A stretch of 64,000 bases of DNA, taken from Paralichthys olivaceus. Its lineage: Eukaryota > Chordata > Actinopteri > Pleuronectiformes > Paralichthyidae. How positions within the stretch are numbered: the stretch's first letter is position 1; the number at the start of each line of letters is the position of its first letter. Made by a program: the position numbers and the translations under genes. Below, piece by piece: positions 32,245-43,193 of this stretch. The DNA lies in assembly GCF_024713975.1 (NCBI RefSeq), contig NC_091094.1, forward strand, positions 28,358,501 through 28,422,500. The letters run 5' to 3'. The notes beneath the pieces are model-generated. The model searched no databases, was not told the DNA's origin, and was given only the letters and a program-made list of their open reading frames with translations.

Positions 32245-35200
32245 TTAGGAGGGTGAAGTTGCAGAAACAGGATCCTCTGCATGGGGGCCAGGGAAGGCGG
32301 GGAGCTCTATCAGTTTTGCCACCGGTCTGGTGTAGGTCCGCCCCCGGACCAGAACATCTGCTGCTCTAACCCTTCCATCTGATCCCGCAATGACTTTACT
32401 CACTCTACCGACTGGCCACAAAGCTCTGGGCAAAGACTGATCCACAACCATCACTACTGTACCCTCTGTCAGATTACTCTTGTCTTTCACCCACTTCTGT
32501 CTGGCCTGAAGAGAGGGCAAGTAGTACAGAAGGAAGTGGGACCAGAATTGATCCGCCAGAACCTGGCTGTGTCTCCACATCCTTCTCCCTCTCATCTCAT
32601 CTTGGTTGTACACGCCTTGGGGGAGGGCAGGGTCCGCCGCCCCATGAGGAGATAGTTCGGAGTCACGGGGTCGACATCCGCAATGTCGGTGGACACGTAT
32701 CCAAGCGGCTTAGAGTTCAGTACTCCCTCTATTTCTGTAAGCACAGTAGCCAGGACTTCATCACCGACGGTCTGGGCCCCCAGGACGGTGTACAGGGCTG
32801 TTTTGATGGACCTCACCTCCCTTTCCCAAGTCCCCCCGAAGTGAGGGGCATTCGGGGGATTGAACTGAAAGTGAACTTGAGCAGGAGCTAGGCGAGTCTT
32901 CACTTCCTCTGTCATTGCTTCAAAGCTCTGCCGCAGCTCGAACTCTCCTCCCTTGAAATTAGTCCCATGATCCGATAGTAGAGTTGCAGGTGTCCCTCTC
33001 CGGGCCTGGAACCTCGGAAGGACATCAAGAAGGAGTCAGCACTCATAGATTGCAGCAGTTCAATATGTACCGCCCTAGTCGTCATACACTTGTAGACGAT
33101 TCCCCACCGCTTCTCTGTCCCTCTTCCTCTCTTGACCAAGAACGGGCCGAAACAGTCCACTCCGGTGGCATGGAACGCCTTCTCTCCTATCTTCAGACGA
33201 CAGGGTGGCAGGTCTGCCATCTTTGGTATGGCAGGCTGAGCTCTCCACCTCTGACAATCAGTGCAGGTTCGCTGAAACCTACGCACAGCTTCTCTTCCTT
33301 GGAGGATCCAGAACCGTCTGCGGATCTCCGCGAAGACCCTCTCTGCTCCTGCATGGCACACTGATTGGTCGTACCGTTTGATGATCAACTCTGTGACTCT
33401 ATGCTTGGTTCCTAGGACGATAGGGTGTTTCACATCTTCTGCTAAATTCAGGGCACGCCGCAGTCTGCCTCCAACTCGGATCAGGCCTTGAGCGTCAAGC
33501 TCTGGGGCCAGGGTCAGGAGTCTACTGTCAGATGGGACAGGCTTCCCCTCCTGTAGACACTCCAGATCCTCGAGAAAGGAGTCTCTCTGGGCCCTCTTCA
33601 GGACCAGCAACTCAGCTTCATCATAATCTGCCGCACTGAGGTCCGATGTGGCAGGAAGCTCTCGGTGATGCCAGAAGAACGTCTTTTTCTGTAGGTCCTT
33701 AAGTGTCAGACAGCCGTCCATCTCAGGACCTTCACTGGGTTTAGCTTGATTCAGCCCACAAAAGAGCGATTTCTTCAGCTCTGAATCCTCTTGACTCTCA
33801 GTCATGGGTGGCTGCCTCGGCCACTCCTCCTCAGGCTGTCGAAGGAAGTCTGGCCCATGACTGTAGGGATTTGTTTGGGACAAGGTGGCGAGGGACTCCC
33901 CTCTTGTAACGATGTCCGCAGGGTTACGCCCGGTGTCGACGTACCTCCAGCTCTCTACTCCTACCAAGTCCTGAATCTCCGAGACCCTGATCCCAACGAA
34001 GACTTTATAACGGCAGGATTGGGACTGGAGCCAGGTGATCACAGTCATGGAGTCTGACCACAGGAACGTCTCACTCAGTGGCAGGGTAAGTTCCTCCTTC
34101 ACCATCCTAGCTAGTTGCGCACCGACAAGTGCCGCGCAGAGCTCCAGACGGGGGATCGATTGTTGCTTCCGAGGGGCTACTCTGGAACGTGCTAAGACGA
34201 AGGCCAAGTGGACATCGCCAGCGATGTCCGTTGTACGCAAGTAGACCACAGCTCCATAGGCAGTCTCGGAGGCATCACTGAAGACGTGCAAGTCTATCTT
34301 GCTGGTCTCCAAGGCAACAGATGGGGGAAAGTAACTCCGGGGGAGGGTGATCTCCTTCAGCAGGGGGAGCTCTTCTTCCCACTCTCTCCACCTCTTCGCG
34401 AGGTGATCAGGGAGGGGGTCATCCCAGCCCTGTTCCTTAGCCCACAGCTCCCTCACCAACACCTTAGCTCTGGTGGTGTATGGGAGGATGTAACCCAGTG
34501 GGTCGTACTGACTGGCGAGGATGCTGTAGATACTTCTTCGAGTGATCGGCTTCACTTCAGACGGGGTATGTCGATAGTGCAGAGTGTCTGTCTTAAAGCG
34601 CCACACAAGACCAAGGGTCATTTCTTGAGCCTCTCCAAGGCTATGCGTCATCCAGGTCTCACTGCTCCTGGCTCTGGCTTCCGGGGGTAGCTGGCTGAGG
34701 ACATTGGGGTTGCTGCTAGCCCACTGTCGAAGGTCGAATCCACCTCGTGCCAATAAGGTCCTCAGCTTGATGATGAGGGTCCTGGCCTCCTCCTCTGTGG
34801 CGACACTTTGCAGACAGTTATCTACATAGAAACATCGTTCTACGCTGTACCGGGCATCCTCATCCACATCCGGGTCTTCGGAGACATGCTGCTGTAGTGC
34901 GAAGATTGCGCAGCATGGGCTGCACGTGGTCCCGAAAGGCAGTACTTGCCACTGGTAAATGGAGGGATGTTCGTCATTCGGGTTGTCTCTCCACAGGAAC
35001 CTCAGCAGGGGCTTGTCCTCTTCCAGTAAGCGTACCTGGTGGAACATCCCCTTTATATCTCCACTGATGGCTACCTTGTCCTGACGAAAGCGCATCAGGA
35101 CTCCTAGGAGAGATGGGCCGAGCGTAGGACCGGGGAGGAGGTACCTGTTCAGACACTGCCTTCCAACTTGAAAGCTGCAGTTAAACACAACTCTTTCCTT

Positions 35201-35880
35201 ACCATTGTGACTGACCTTGTGGTGCGGCAGGTACCAGGATTCTTGTGACTGTTCGGCCGTGAGGTTGTCTATTCTCTTGACATGACCGGCCACCACCAAG
35301 TTATTTATCTCCTCCCTGTAGACTGCAGCCTGCTGCGGGTTCTTAGCCAGCCGCCTCTCTGTGTTCCTAAAGTAGTTACTCACAACTTCCTTCGGGACGT
35401 GCAGCTTCGGCATGTTCTCTCGTCTTAGGAGCGGAGTGGCATATCTCTGTACTCCCTGGACCTCAACCCTGGTGGTTTCCTGTTCGAGTAGCATGACAGC
35501 ATACTTGTCCTCCTTAGACCGGACCATCTGTTTCTCATTCTTGAAGGGGAGAGTATCTAGTTGCCATAATCGTTCGATGTGGTTCATGAGGGTGCCGTCG
35601 ATGGAGATTGCCTTGCTGTATAGACAGCTGATCGAGGCTGGCCCACTGGTCGGGGACGGAATGGGACCTTGGAGGGTCCATCCCAATCGTGTCTTGATGG
35701 CGGCTGGACATCCCCTGGGCCCAAGATATACTGTGCTAACTGGGGTGATGAGGTCAGTGTGGTCGGAGCCAATTAGGAGGGTTGGGGTGGCTTCGCAGAT
35801 CGGCGGTATTGGTAGATGTCGGAGGTGCTGGAACCTCTCCTGTAGCTGGTGGATGGGATAGTCATACTGAGACAGACCTA
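32245..35880 (-). pseudogene. BEL/Pao pol: RT, RNase H, integrase; frameshifted
   Basis: The main frame (stop at 32912; open beyond 35.7 kb) begins with a linker ending TPTLLIGSDHTDLITPV and TRLGWTLQG. Reverse transcriptase follows with ISGDIKGMFHQV, LPFGTTCSPCCA and the catalytic block CFYVDNCLQ, a YVDN form. RNase H is seen as HVFSDASETAYGAVVY and IPRLELCAALVGAQL. The integrase zinc region is CHAGAERVFAEIRRRF...CTDCQRW and the core begins TGVDCFGPF. A one-base change near 33.01 kb shifts the frame; the rest of the core (NPPNAPHFGGTWER...VLNSKPLGY) is in 32592-32915. A second shift near 32.64 kb moves the C-terminus to 32245-32613, which ends VAKLIELPAF. A third break near 35.88 kb separates pol from the protease frame. 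Confidence 0.9.
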
Positions 35881-36834
35881 TGTGGGCGATATGGCAAAGG
35901 CAACCCTCTCGCCCTCAATAGTCTTCAGATCTCTTCTGATAGTGCGGAGAGTCAGATTCCCCTCCCGTCCCTGGAGACCTAGTTTGTTTGCGGCTGAGGC
36001 GAGGAGCAAGGTTCTCTCCGAACCATCGTCCAACACCGCGTAGGTATCCGAGACTCTGTCTCCGTGATGTAGATGGACCCTGACGATCTTTAGCATCACT
36101 TTAGCACTTCCACTTTTCGCCGGGTCTATGTAGTGGCAATCAACCGTTGACTGCGTGGGCTGGTCTTTGTCCCTGCGGTTAACGTCGTGCAGGATGTTCA
36201 GGTGAGTAGCTTGGCACTGGGTGCACCTCTTCTTCAGGTTACACTCAGATGCTTTGTGCTGGCGCGCACATCTCCAACACCGCCGGTTGGTCTTGATCCA
36301 CTCTACTACCTCCTGTTGGTTCATTCTCTTGAAGTCTGCACAAGCGTGTAACCAGTGTTCTCCATCGCAGTAGGGGCAGTGAGGCTTTGCGTTGCTCTTG
36401 TTCGGTTTGTTGCTCACTCCACGCTGTTTGTCTTTGAGGTCTTCGTTTTGGATCATCACCGTCGTCGGCCTCCCTTGGCTCTTGGCCTTTTTTCCTCCAT
36501 CTCGAGGATCCGAGCCGCCCCGTAAGGATGGGTCTATACCCAGATTCCGAACCTCCGTTCTAAGGAAGTTTGAAAGGTCAATCAGGGATAGATCGGGTTG
36601 AGACGCCGGGAGGTGATTTCGCTGCCGCCTGAACCTCTCTTGTCTGAACTTCGGGAGTTTGTTCAAGATTCGCTCCACATTGGAGCTGGCATAGAGCTCA
36701 CAAAACCCTTTCTGCTGCTGAGACTGGAGCATCCCTACTAGGGACTGCACTCTGACGGACAGGTCGTCAAGGGCTCTGTCATCTTTGACTGGTGGGAGGT
36801 TTTCTATTTCTCTGAGTTCCTGAAGGACAAAGTC
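35878..36834 (-). pseudogene. BEL/Pao gag C-terminus and protease
   Basis: The frame continues from the gag ORF after a single TAG. It contains a conserved gag helix region (QSLVGMLQSQ...NVERILNKLP) and the zinc knuckles CPYCDGEHWLHAC and CWRCARQHKASEC, followed by CTQCQATHLNILH. The protease has TYAVLDDGSERTLL, where the active-site triad reads DDG. The frame ends FAISPT followed by TAG at 35878, about 20 residues short of the expected join to pol, so a small deletion plus frameshift is likely. Confidence 0.85.
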
Positions 36835-38151
36835 CTAAGGCCGCCCATAGCGGTCGTCGAGGGCAGCTAGTGCATCTGAGTAGGGCGTGGTAGAGTGAGC
36901 GTATGCTAAGGCTATGTTGTGAGCACGTGGGACCTTGACGTGTCTCAACAGGAGGGCGTATTTGTACCTCTCATCCTGGGAGGCAGTAAGAAGAGTCTCC
37001 AGGCACATACGCAGTTCTGTGTACTGAGATCTATCCTCTTTAGTGAAGTTCGGAAAGGTGGTCTCCTCTACGTTCGGGGCTACCGGCCGGGGCATAAGAC
37101 TAGGATGAGGCTCTAGGAACTGACTGTCCGATGGAGGAGTAAACTGACCTGTGTCAGCGGGTGTGGGGCCGGCCTGATCGGGCCTGGGCAGTGCACAGGT
37201 TGCTAGAGGGGGTTGTGCCATGTTCCGACTAATCGGTTGTGGAGGTGCTTGGCTAGCATCAGGAGCTACGATACACTGGGGGGTTGGCCTGTCTTGCATT
37301 TCGTCCTCCAGTTTCTGTAGTCTGCTGGCCAGCTCAGCGGCTACCTCTCCGGTTTCCTCCTTGATGCCAAGTAATGGATCCTGTTCGTTGCGTCTCCCGG
37401 AGCCTCTTTGTTCTGGGGAATGTTGTCTTGACCCTCGGCGTGAGGTCCTCCTGGAGGATTGGGCGGAGGGCCTGGCGGACCGGTTCTGGAGGGCTTCAGT
37501 CAGTAGCTGGATAGACTGTAAAGAGGTCTCGGCCTGCATGCGCTCTCGCTCGGCTTGTTGTTTAGCTAGCTCTGCTATGGTCTGAGCTTGCATCTGCTCT
37601 CTCTGTAACTGCAGCTCAACTTGGAGCCGTTCTCGTTCGGCTTGTAGGCGCTCACGTTGGGCCTCTCTCTCAGACTGTAGCTGCTCCCTTTCTGACCATG
37701 CTGTTGCTTGGCGTTGTGCAGCCCTTTCCATAGCTACCATCTGCTGTTTAAGTAGCTCCAGTAGCTCGTTGTTGTCATTTCGCTCTGACGTTGAGGGGTG
37801 TACTAAGCTGGGGCTGTCTGGACGTGACTGTGTCCTGCCTCTGTCATGCCCTCTGTGGGTTTTGTCAGTGTAGTCAACGTCAGACCTACGTGGCTTACTG
37901 AAGGGTGTAAGGCGAGTGGCATCTAGCTTAGCTATGTCCCCTAAGCTATGACTAACAGACAGGTCCAACATGCGGCTGGTCTGAGCTGAAGCGAGGCTGC
38001 TCATGCTACGGCTATGCAGCGGTTCTGCTACCAATCTGGGGGGTAACTCAACGTCATAATCATCGAAATGTCTAGGGAGTTGTCTGTCACGTCTGGGGCG
38101 TTCTGGATGGGGAGGGCTGCTATCTCCTACAGAGTGTCCACTACTAGCCAT
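36835..38151 (-). CDS. BEL/Pao gag N-terminal ORF, 438 aa
   Basis: The protein starts MASSGHSVGDSSPP and has an Arg/Ser/Pro-rich head. A strongly charged coiled coil follows at about residues 125-215, with repeats of QxERERLQ. A Pro-rich linker and the typical gag-like segment FPNFTKEDRSQYTELRMCLE...HIALAYAHS-type helices end the ORF. The stop is TAG at 36835-36837, and the same frame stays open beyond it into the gag C-terminus, so one point mutation (or readthrough) explains the split. The start lies 23 bp inside the 5-prime leader after the primer site. Confidence 0.85.
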   Translation of the reverse strand: MASSGHSVGDSSPPHPERPRRDRQLPRHFDDYDVELPPRLVAEPLHSRSMSSLASAQTSRMLDLSVSHSLGDIAKLDATRLTPFSKPRRSDVDYTDKTHRGHDRGRTQSRPDSPSLVHPSTSERNDNNELLELLKQQMVAMERAAQRQATAWSEREQLQSEREAQRERLQAERERLQVELQLQREQMQAQTIAELAKQQAERERMQAETSLQSIQLLTEALQNRSARPSAQSSRRTSRRGSRQHSPEQRGSGRRNEQDPLLGIKEETGEVAAELASRLQKLEDEMQDRPTPQCIVAPDASQAPPQPISRNMAQPPLATCALPRPDQAGPTPADTGQFTPPSDSQFLEPHPSLMPRPVAPNVEETTFPNFTKEDRSQYTELRMCLETLLTASQDERYKYALLLRHVKVPRAHNIALAYAHSTTPYSDALAALDDRYGRP

Positions 38152-38173
38152 TGCGGCGGTGCTAGCCTTATAT

Positions 38174-38191
38174 ATCCGGCTCGAAGGACCA
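38174..38191 (-). promoter_or_regulatory. Primer-binding site, tRNA-Tyr type
   Basis: On the minus strand the 18 bases TGGTCCTTCGAGCCGGAT begin three bases after the 5-prime LTR. They are complementary to the 3-prime end of vertebrate tRNA-Tyr (ending TCCGGCTCGAAGGA plus CCA), as I recall that tRNA. Position and length are right for priming minus-strand DNA. Confidence 0.85.
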
Positions 38192-38194
38192 AAT

Positions 38195-39230
38195 TGTAGC
38201 GGAGGGCTACAAACCTATACTGTATGTATGGCGGCACACTAAAGCCCCCTAAACCCAACTGCACAAGGAAACTAATAAAGTTAGGCCACTAGCCACTACC
38301 GCAGGCGTCCCACTATGGACATAAAAAAGATACTGTGGACACTCACTAAAATGACTGGGAAAGGCAAAGGGATAAAACAATGAACAGTGTAAATTTATTA
38401 CATCACATAAACAATCATAAACACAATATTTACATATGTGTAAATTACTTAATTCACTCCTATACGTTACACTAATGGTACCAAGTTGCCCGGGGTTGGA
38501 GCTCACGTGGTTGACTTCCCTGATGATGGAGAAGGTGAGATGGAGTGACTTCCCTGATGATGGAGAAGGAGAGATGGAGACGAGGGGGTGACGATGCCAG
38601 GGGATCGGTTGGTGGAGAGGAGGCAGGCAAACCTTGAAGGGGGGGAGGGTAACTGTCGACGAGGCTAACTAGCCGCGCTAGCAAGCAACTCCCAACTGAC
38701 GCGGTCTGCTCACAAGGCAGGTGGAGACAGTCTCTAAAAATCCCTCTTCACGGCGCCGACACTCCTTTTCCTCTCCGTGGCCCCGCTGCGTTCCGCTTTC
38801 TTCGCCTGGAGCACGGACTCACGGCAGATCTGAAGCCAGCTCTGTGCTCCTCGTCACGGTCATAAACTTTTTCACCGAGTCTCTGAAGTTATCGATTCTT
38901 CTTCTCCGGTTTCTCCACCCGTCTCCCGGTGGATCGCTCCGCCGGTCCCCTTCATAGCTCTAGCGCCGCGAGTCCATCCGCCACATCCTCTGTAAAGGCT
39001 CGTCCGCACAGCGATCTCACACGCAGCAGCACCAACAGAATAACACACGTACAAAATGTCTTGCATGAACCAAACTATACAGAACATCATTAATAATGAA
39101 TAGAAAATAATAAACTGAGGCAGGTTGAATAGGAAACTTAACTGGGCAGCGGGAAGGGGAAAGAATATATTATTCAAACTGAGCCCAATAAACTAAATAT
39201 ATATATATTCAACTCTGAGGCTTCAATACA
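38195..39230 (-). repeat. BEL/Pao 5-prime LTR
   Basis: This is the second copy of the 1036-bp LTR. On the minus strand it begins at 39230 and ends at 38195 with CCGCTACA, followed by the spacer ATT and the primer site. Promoter signals for the element are expected here. Confidence 0.95.
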
Positions 39231-39235
39231 ATGTT

Positions 39236-40752
39236 GTTGAGTTGCCGAGTGATGCGTTCTCTCCACTCAGGTGGGAGTGGGGACTCACTGCAGTTAAAGC
39301 TTAGAATAGGCTTTTGGGAGGGCTCCGTCTCTGGTGGTCATTGGAGTGGCTCAGGTGCCTTGGCCACACTGTGCACCTTTAACAAGATGGTCTGGTAAGT
39401 ACAGATTTGTGCTATTGTGCACTTTGCAGGAATGGCAATATCACGGTCAGACTCATTACAGATCACAACTTGTAGCTTATAGGGCTGCCGTTGGGGGAAA
39501 TTGATCAGGGCAGCTTTTACAAACAATCCTCTTGGTAAGAAGGGTAAGGATGGATGTTCCATGAGAACAGACCTCTCATTCTGAAACCCGTTCGCTGGAG
39601 CAACTCCTTCCAGTACCACAGTCTCACCAGCTGGAATTACTTCAGAGCTCCTTCCTTGTAGCCTCACTACACCATGGGGCTCGATGTTGTTTGCTTGCGT
39701 ATTACCTCAAGTATTTTAAGGACTGCCCTGTAGCTGTGAGGGATGGGCTGGTGTGTCATTCCGACTTTGGAATAGATATCATAGAGCACATCAAGTGTAT
39801 TAGTGCCTATAAGCACAAGGGGCTCTGTGATGGTCTCAAAGTCAGGTACGACTAGAGCAAGTGTGTTTACATCAACTAGCGCCACCACAAGCTCTTTTGG
39901 AAAAGTTACAGCCAACTTCACATGGCCCAAATAGGGGAAAGACTGTCCCGCTGCTCCCTCTACCTGTAAGAGGTCGAAAAGTGGCTTAATCTTCTGCTCT
40001 GAGAGATGTTGTTTGTAGAATGACTGAGGTATGGTTATATCCTGTGAGCCCATGTCAAGCAGACAGTTGACTTCTTCGCCCCTTGTGCTTACACAGGCTG
40101 TACTTTTTGTACCAACCAACCCCCTAGGGAGTTTGAATGGGCAGCTTCTTCCCGATTGTTCTAGGCTGGCGCATACTTGAGCTCTGTTCTTGGCATTTGC
40201 GTCTGAGGGACATTGGCTCTTCTCAGCTCCTGTTTGTCCCGCAACAGGAACTGTTAGGCGTTTAAATGTGGGCTGGTTTTTGTTTCCCATATGCGTCATT
40301 TCTCCTCTAAATGTCTTTTCTTTCAGCCACTAAGGCAGGGTTTGCAGCTTCAGTGCACGACGGGGAAATGTGCCCACCCCCCCCACAGTTAAAGCAGTAC
40401 CAGGGCCGGGGTTTCTTTATCTGCTTCATTTTTGTCTGGTACTGCATGTTTGTATTTGCATTGTCGTTGTCTGATATTTGGCTCTGGGACTTCTCCGCAG
40501 CACCATCTCTGTTATTTCCCTTCTTTTTCTGAGTTGTGTAAGAGGCTTATTGTCTCTGCAGGGTAGCAACCTGCTTCATAAGATCCTCCGTGGCACTGCG
40601 ACTTACCTCTGGTCTCTGTTTTGGCTCCTTACAGGCACACTTCTCCTGAGACTGGATCTAGAATCGCTGTTTTGTGACACCAATGTGTTTTTTCATACGG
40701 CTAGCTTTAGCTTGCTGCCTGTCTTCCTTGGTGCGCAACATCAGCAGTAGCT
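39236..40752 (-). pseudogene. Ty3/gypsy gag-protease, upstream part of split element
   Basis: The minus strand shows a decayed gag (lysine-rich to about 40.75 kb, with in-frame stops) and then the zinc knuckle CFNCGGGGHISPSC near 40.36-40.40 kb. A protease follows as CLLDMGSQDITIP near 40.05-40.08 kb, where the active site reads DMG. A post-protease domain continues in two frames (39667-40299 and 39338-39667: GETVVLEGVAP, NESDRDIAIPAKCTIAQI). The frame runs to the BEL boundary as PPEWRERITRQLNN, and the reverse transcriptase half resumes at 31079. No LTR of this element was identified with confidence. Confidence 0.8.
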
Positions 40753-40759
40753 CTGGAAA

Positions 40760-42800
40760 CGATGGTATAAATACATTCAAAGTGCTTCTTATAATCATGT
40801 TCAAATACAAAATTCACATTAATAACCATTTACGTACTCAAACTATGTGGTTTTACTTCACTAAAATGAAATACTACAGAGTACCCCTTTGATTTGGTCA
40901 AAATCATATTAAATGCAAATACTATGAAAAAACATTCATAGTTACTAGAGGTGCGCAAACTTCTCTGCTCTGCCGTGTTCGGGACGTCACCGTCACATCA
41001 CCAAATGCCACCGGAAAGACCCGAGTAGTCCCAAGGGAACCCGAAGGACGACAGAACAGTCCCGAAGGCAGCTAAGTTACCTGTAGCGTGCTGCGCACAT
41101 CCTCTTCAGTTGTGACAGTGTTAAGCAGAGCCGGGTCGTGGCTGTACACATCGCCGTTCTGAGTCTGTTGTGCGTGAGTACAAAGTAAGTTGTTTATTAT
41201 ATATTTTCTAACGTGCGTTGTGGATCCGGACCGGCCACCATGCGTGCTCCCGCACACAGACTTTTCTTTTATGTGACATATGTTGCCGCGGGCTAGTAAT
41301 ATGTGTACTAAACATATGATTCTGTTCTGATTGTGTGTTACATACCATGGATGGGTTTTATATCTGACGATATTTATGTTTATTACATTTGCTGTGTGTT
41401 AGATTGTAATGTTGCGGTCTGAAACGCCCCCCATGTGGCCATTTGAGAATATTATTTTACCTCAGTTATTATCTCACTGCATTCTTTGTGTAGTACAATA
41501 TGTGTGTTTAGCTCACAGTCATATTACTTCCTTTCTGTAAAATATAATACATTTATTGTTTACTTATTTCTATACTTCAGGAAACCACAACTCAACACAT
41601 CCTGTATCTTGTTCACGTGTGGAACCAATAAAAGAAGGATAGCAAACCCTCTGGAGTAGCTGCAGTTTTTCTAACAGAAAACTAAAGCCAGACTGTGTAC
41701 GCCAGCATCCAAAATAGATTTTATAAGAGGTATAAAGGCTCAACGTGCTTAATTATCTCCCCTTGCACCGGTAATAGTGAGAGAATGCACTAAATATTAA
41801 CCTCTTTAACTACCATAAACATAAAATGACATAAATTCAAATTCAACACCAAATAATCATGTCAGCTGAGTAGCTAGGCCCAACTAACAGTCTCAGACAG
41901 AGTAGTATTAGCACCAATTAGCATAAATATCATCTGCCTTACAATTATCTTGACAGGTTTCACAGTGTTCTAACTCACTGCCGAGTCAATGTATGAACAA
42001 ACTTTACAGCATTCACCTCGGCAGACCTGCGAAAATCATCCGGTCTCCCACACCGCTTTAAAAAGCCAGCTGATGACGAGAGATGCTATCTGTCTGTGGC
42101 AACAGACATGAGATGTTCGCATCAGGAAGTTATGACAGGAAGCGGAACCGATCACCTGGGGCTGGCGGGGTTCACTGATTTGTTATTCAAGGTTCCTGTC
42201 TTACTGAGTCCTTCACTGCTGCTCGGAAAACACAATGTTGGCTGTATTTCTCCCTTCAGCACACAATTTTAAACACTTCACAAATGTACTTTTAAGTGTT
42301 ATTTATTTCTTTTGCATAAAATCAACTTTAATGAATATTTTGTTTCAAAATAAAATGAATTGTTTATCCCTCAATTAAAATTATTTTAAAGGGATATTTC
42401 TAATATTAAAGGATGTCATTTCAAAGCCTGGGCTACAGGTGCCTCAAACAAGGTTTTATTTTAATCTTCATCATGTGTTATGCTGTCAGCTCGATCAGGC
42501 TGCACTGAGACACATGGTACCATGAGCTTGATGCTCATGTTAGGATGCTAACATGCTCACAACATAAGCCACCAGCCACCAGTTACTCCTACATTGGCCA
42601 ACTATCCTGCTAAAACTTGACATGAGGACAGTGTAACTTATCATTCTGAAACAATCGTGTTGTAACCGACTACAAATATGTCCCTGGTCTTCTACAGCTG
42701 TATCCAAACATAACATAACGTGACAATAACGTGACCGTCAGCTGTGGTCATCGCCATTTGTGTTTACTCAAAGTGTAGTCAGCCAATCAGAGGGCAACAG
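40760..42800. other. No gene recognised
   Basis: There is no supported exon. A CpG-richer patch lies at about 40.96-41.30 kb, and an AATAAAAG at about 41629 could belong to an old LTR. This stretch lies upstream of the rbbp6-like gene and might include its promoter. Confidence 0.4.
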
Positions 42801-42810
42801 TGTGACATCA

Positions 42811-42925
42811 AAGGCGCCTGCCTTTAAAGTGTTTGCATCAGAGGCGCCTGCCTTTAAAGTGTTTGCATCAGAGGCGCCTGCCTTTAAAGTATATGCAGCA
42901 AAGGCACCTGCCTTTAAACTGTGTG
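42811..42925 (+). repeat. 30-bp tandem repeat, about 3.8 units
   Basis: Units begin at 42811, 42841, 42871 and 42901, each based on (g/a)aggcgcctgcctttaaagt. The repeat keeps a frame of ten codons open (APAFKVFASE), but I see no other sign of coding. It lies about 250 bp upstream of the rbbp6-like homology. Confidence 0.9.
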
Positions 42926-43104
42926 GTTTATGTCTTTACATATCAGTAGCAGTTTCTGTTGACACCAAAAGTGCCTCTACGAGCTACAGCTGACACAATT
43001 TGTGCTTGCCGTTGCTAGTTTTGTGTAAATCTGCCCTGTTTTGGCTCCTTACACGTCAAGTTTAAATTAACCTGACACTGAACACATTTTTATTTTGCTT
43101 TTGT

Positions 43105-43193
43105 ACCAGGCCTGTGGGTTTTTCCAAACGGGACTCCAGTTTAGTCACGTTCAATAGGCTGTATATCACCCTAAACAGGTTGAAAAGGCAATC
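43105..43193 (+). pseudogene. Decayed DWNN N-terminal exon
   Basis: Just upstream of the rbbp6-like start, one frame reads GFSKRDSSLVTFNRLYITLNRLK. This corresponds to the start of the RBBP6 DWNN ubiquitin-like domain. There is no ATG, the first residues are lost, and a one-base deletion in the run ttgaaaagg near 43181-43187 separates it from the following in-frame exon. Confidence 0.55.

Larger units (their letters stand above)
31080..39230 (-). mobile_element. Complete-length BEL/Pao retrotransposon
   Basis: The element is 8151 bp long and bounded by two 1036-bp direct repeats (31080-32115 and 38195-39230). It is flanked by the 5-bp duplication atgtt at 31075-31079 and 39231-39235. Gag, protease, reverse transcriptase, RNase H and integrase read on the minus strand in BEL order. 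The two LTRs differ at only about seven positions by eye, so the insertion is young. It interrupts the pol of a gypsy element on the same strand. Coding lesions make this copy non-autonomous as written. Confidence 0.95.

Noticed and set aside
33791-34690. Plus-strand open frames inside the BEL element
   Set aside because: They are antisense to the intact reverse transcriptase and RNase H frame.
42811-42930. 30-bp array as a CRISPR
   Set aside because: The units are contiguous without spacers, and the genome is vertebrate.
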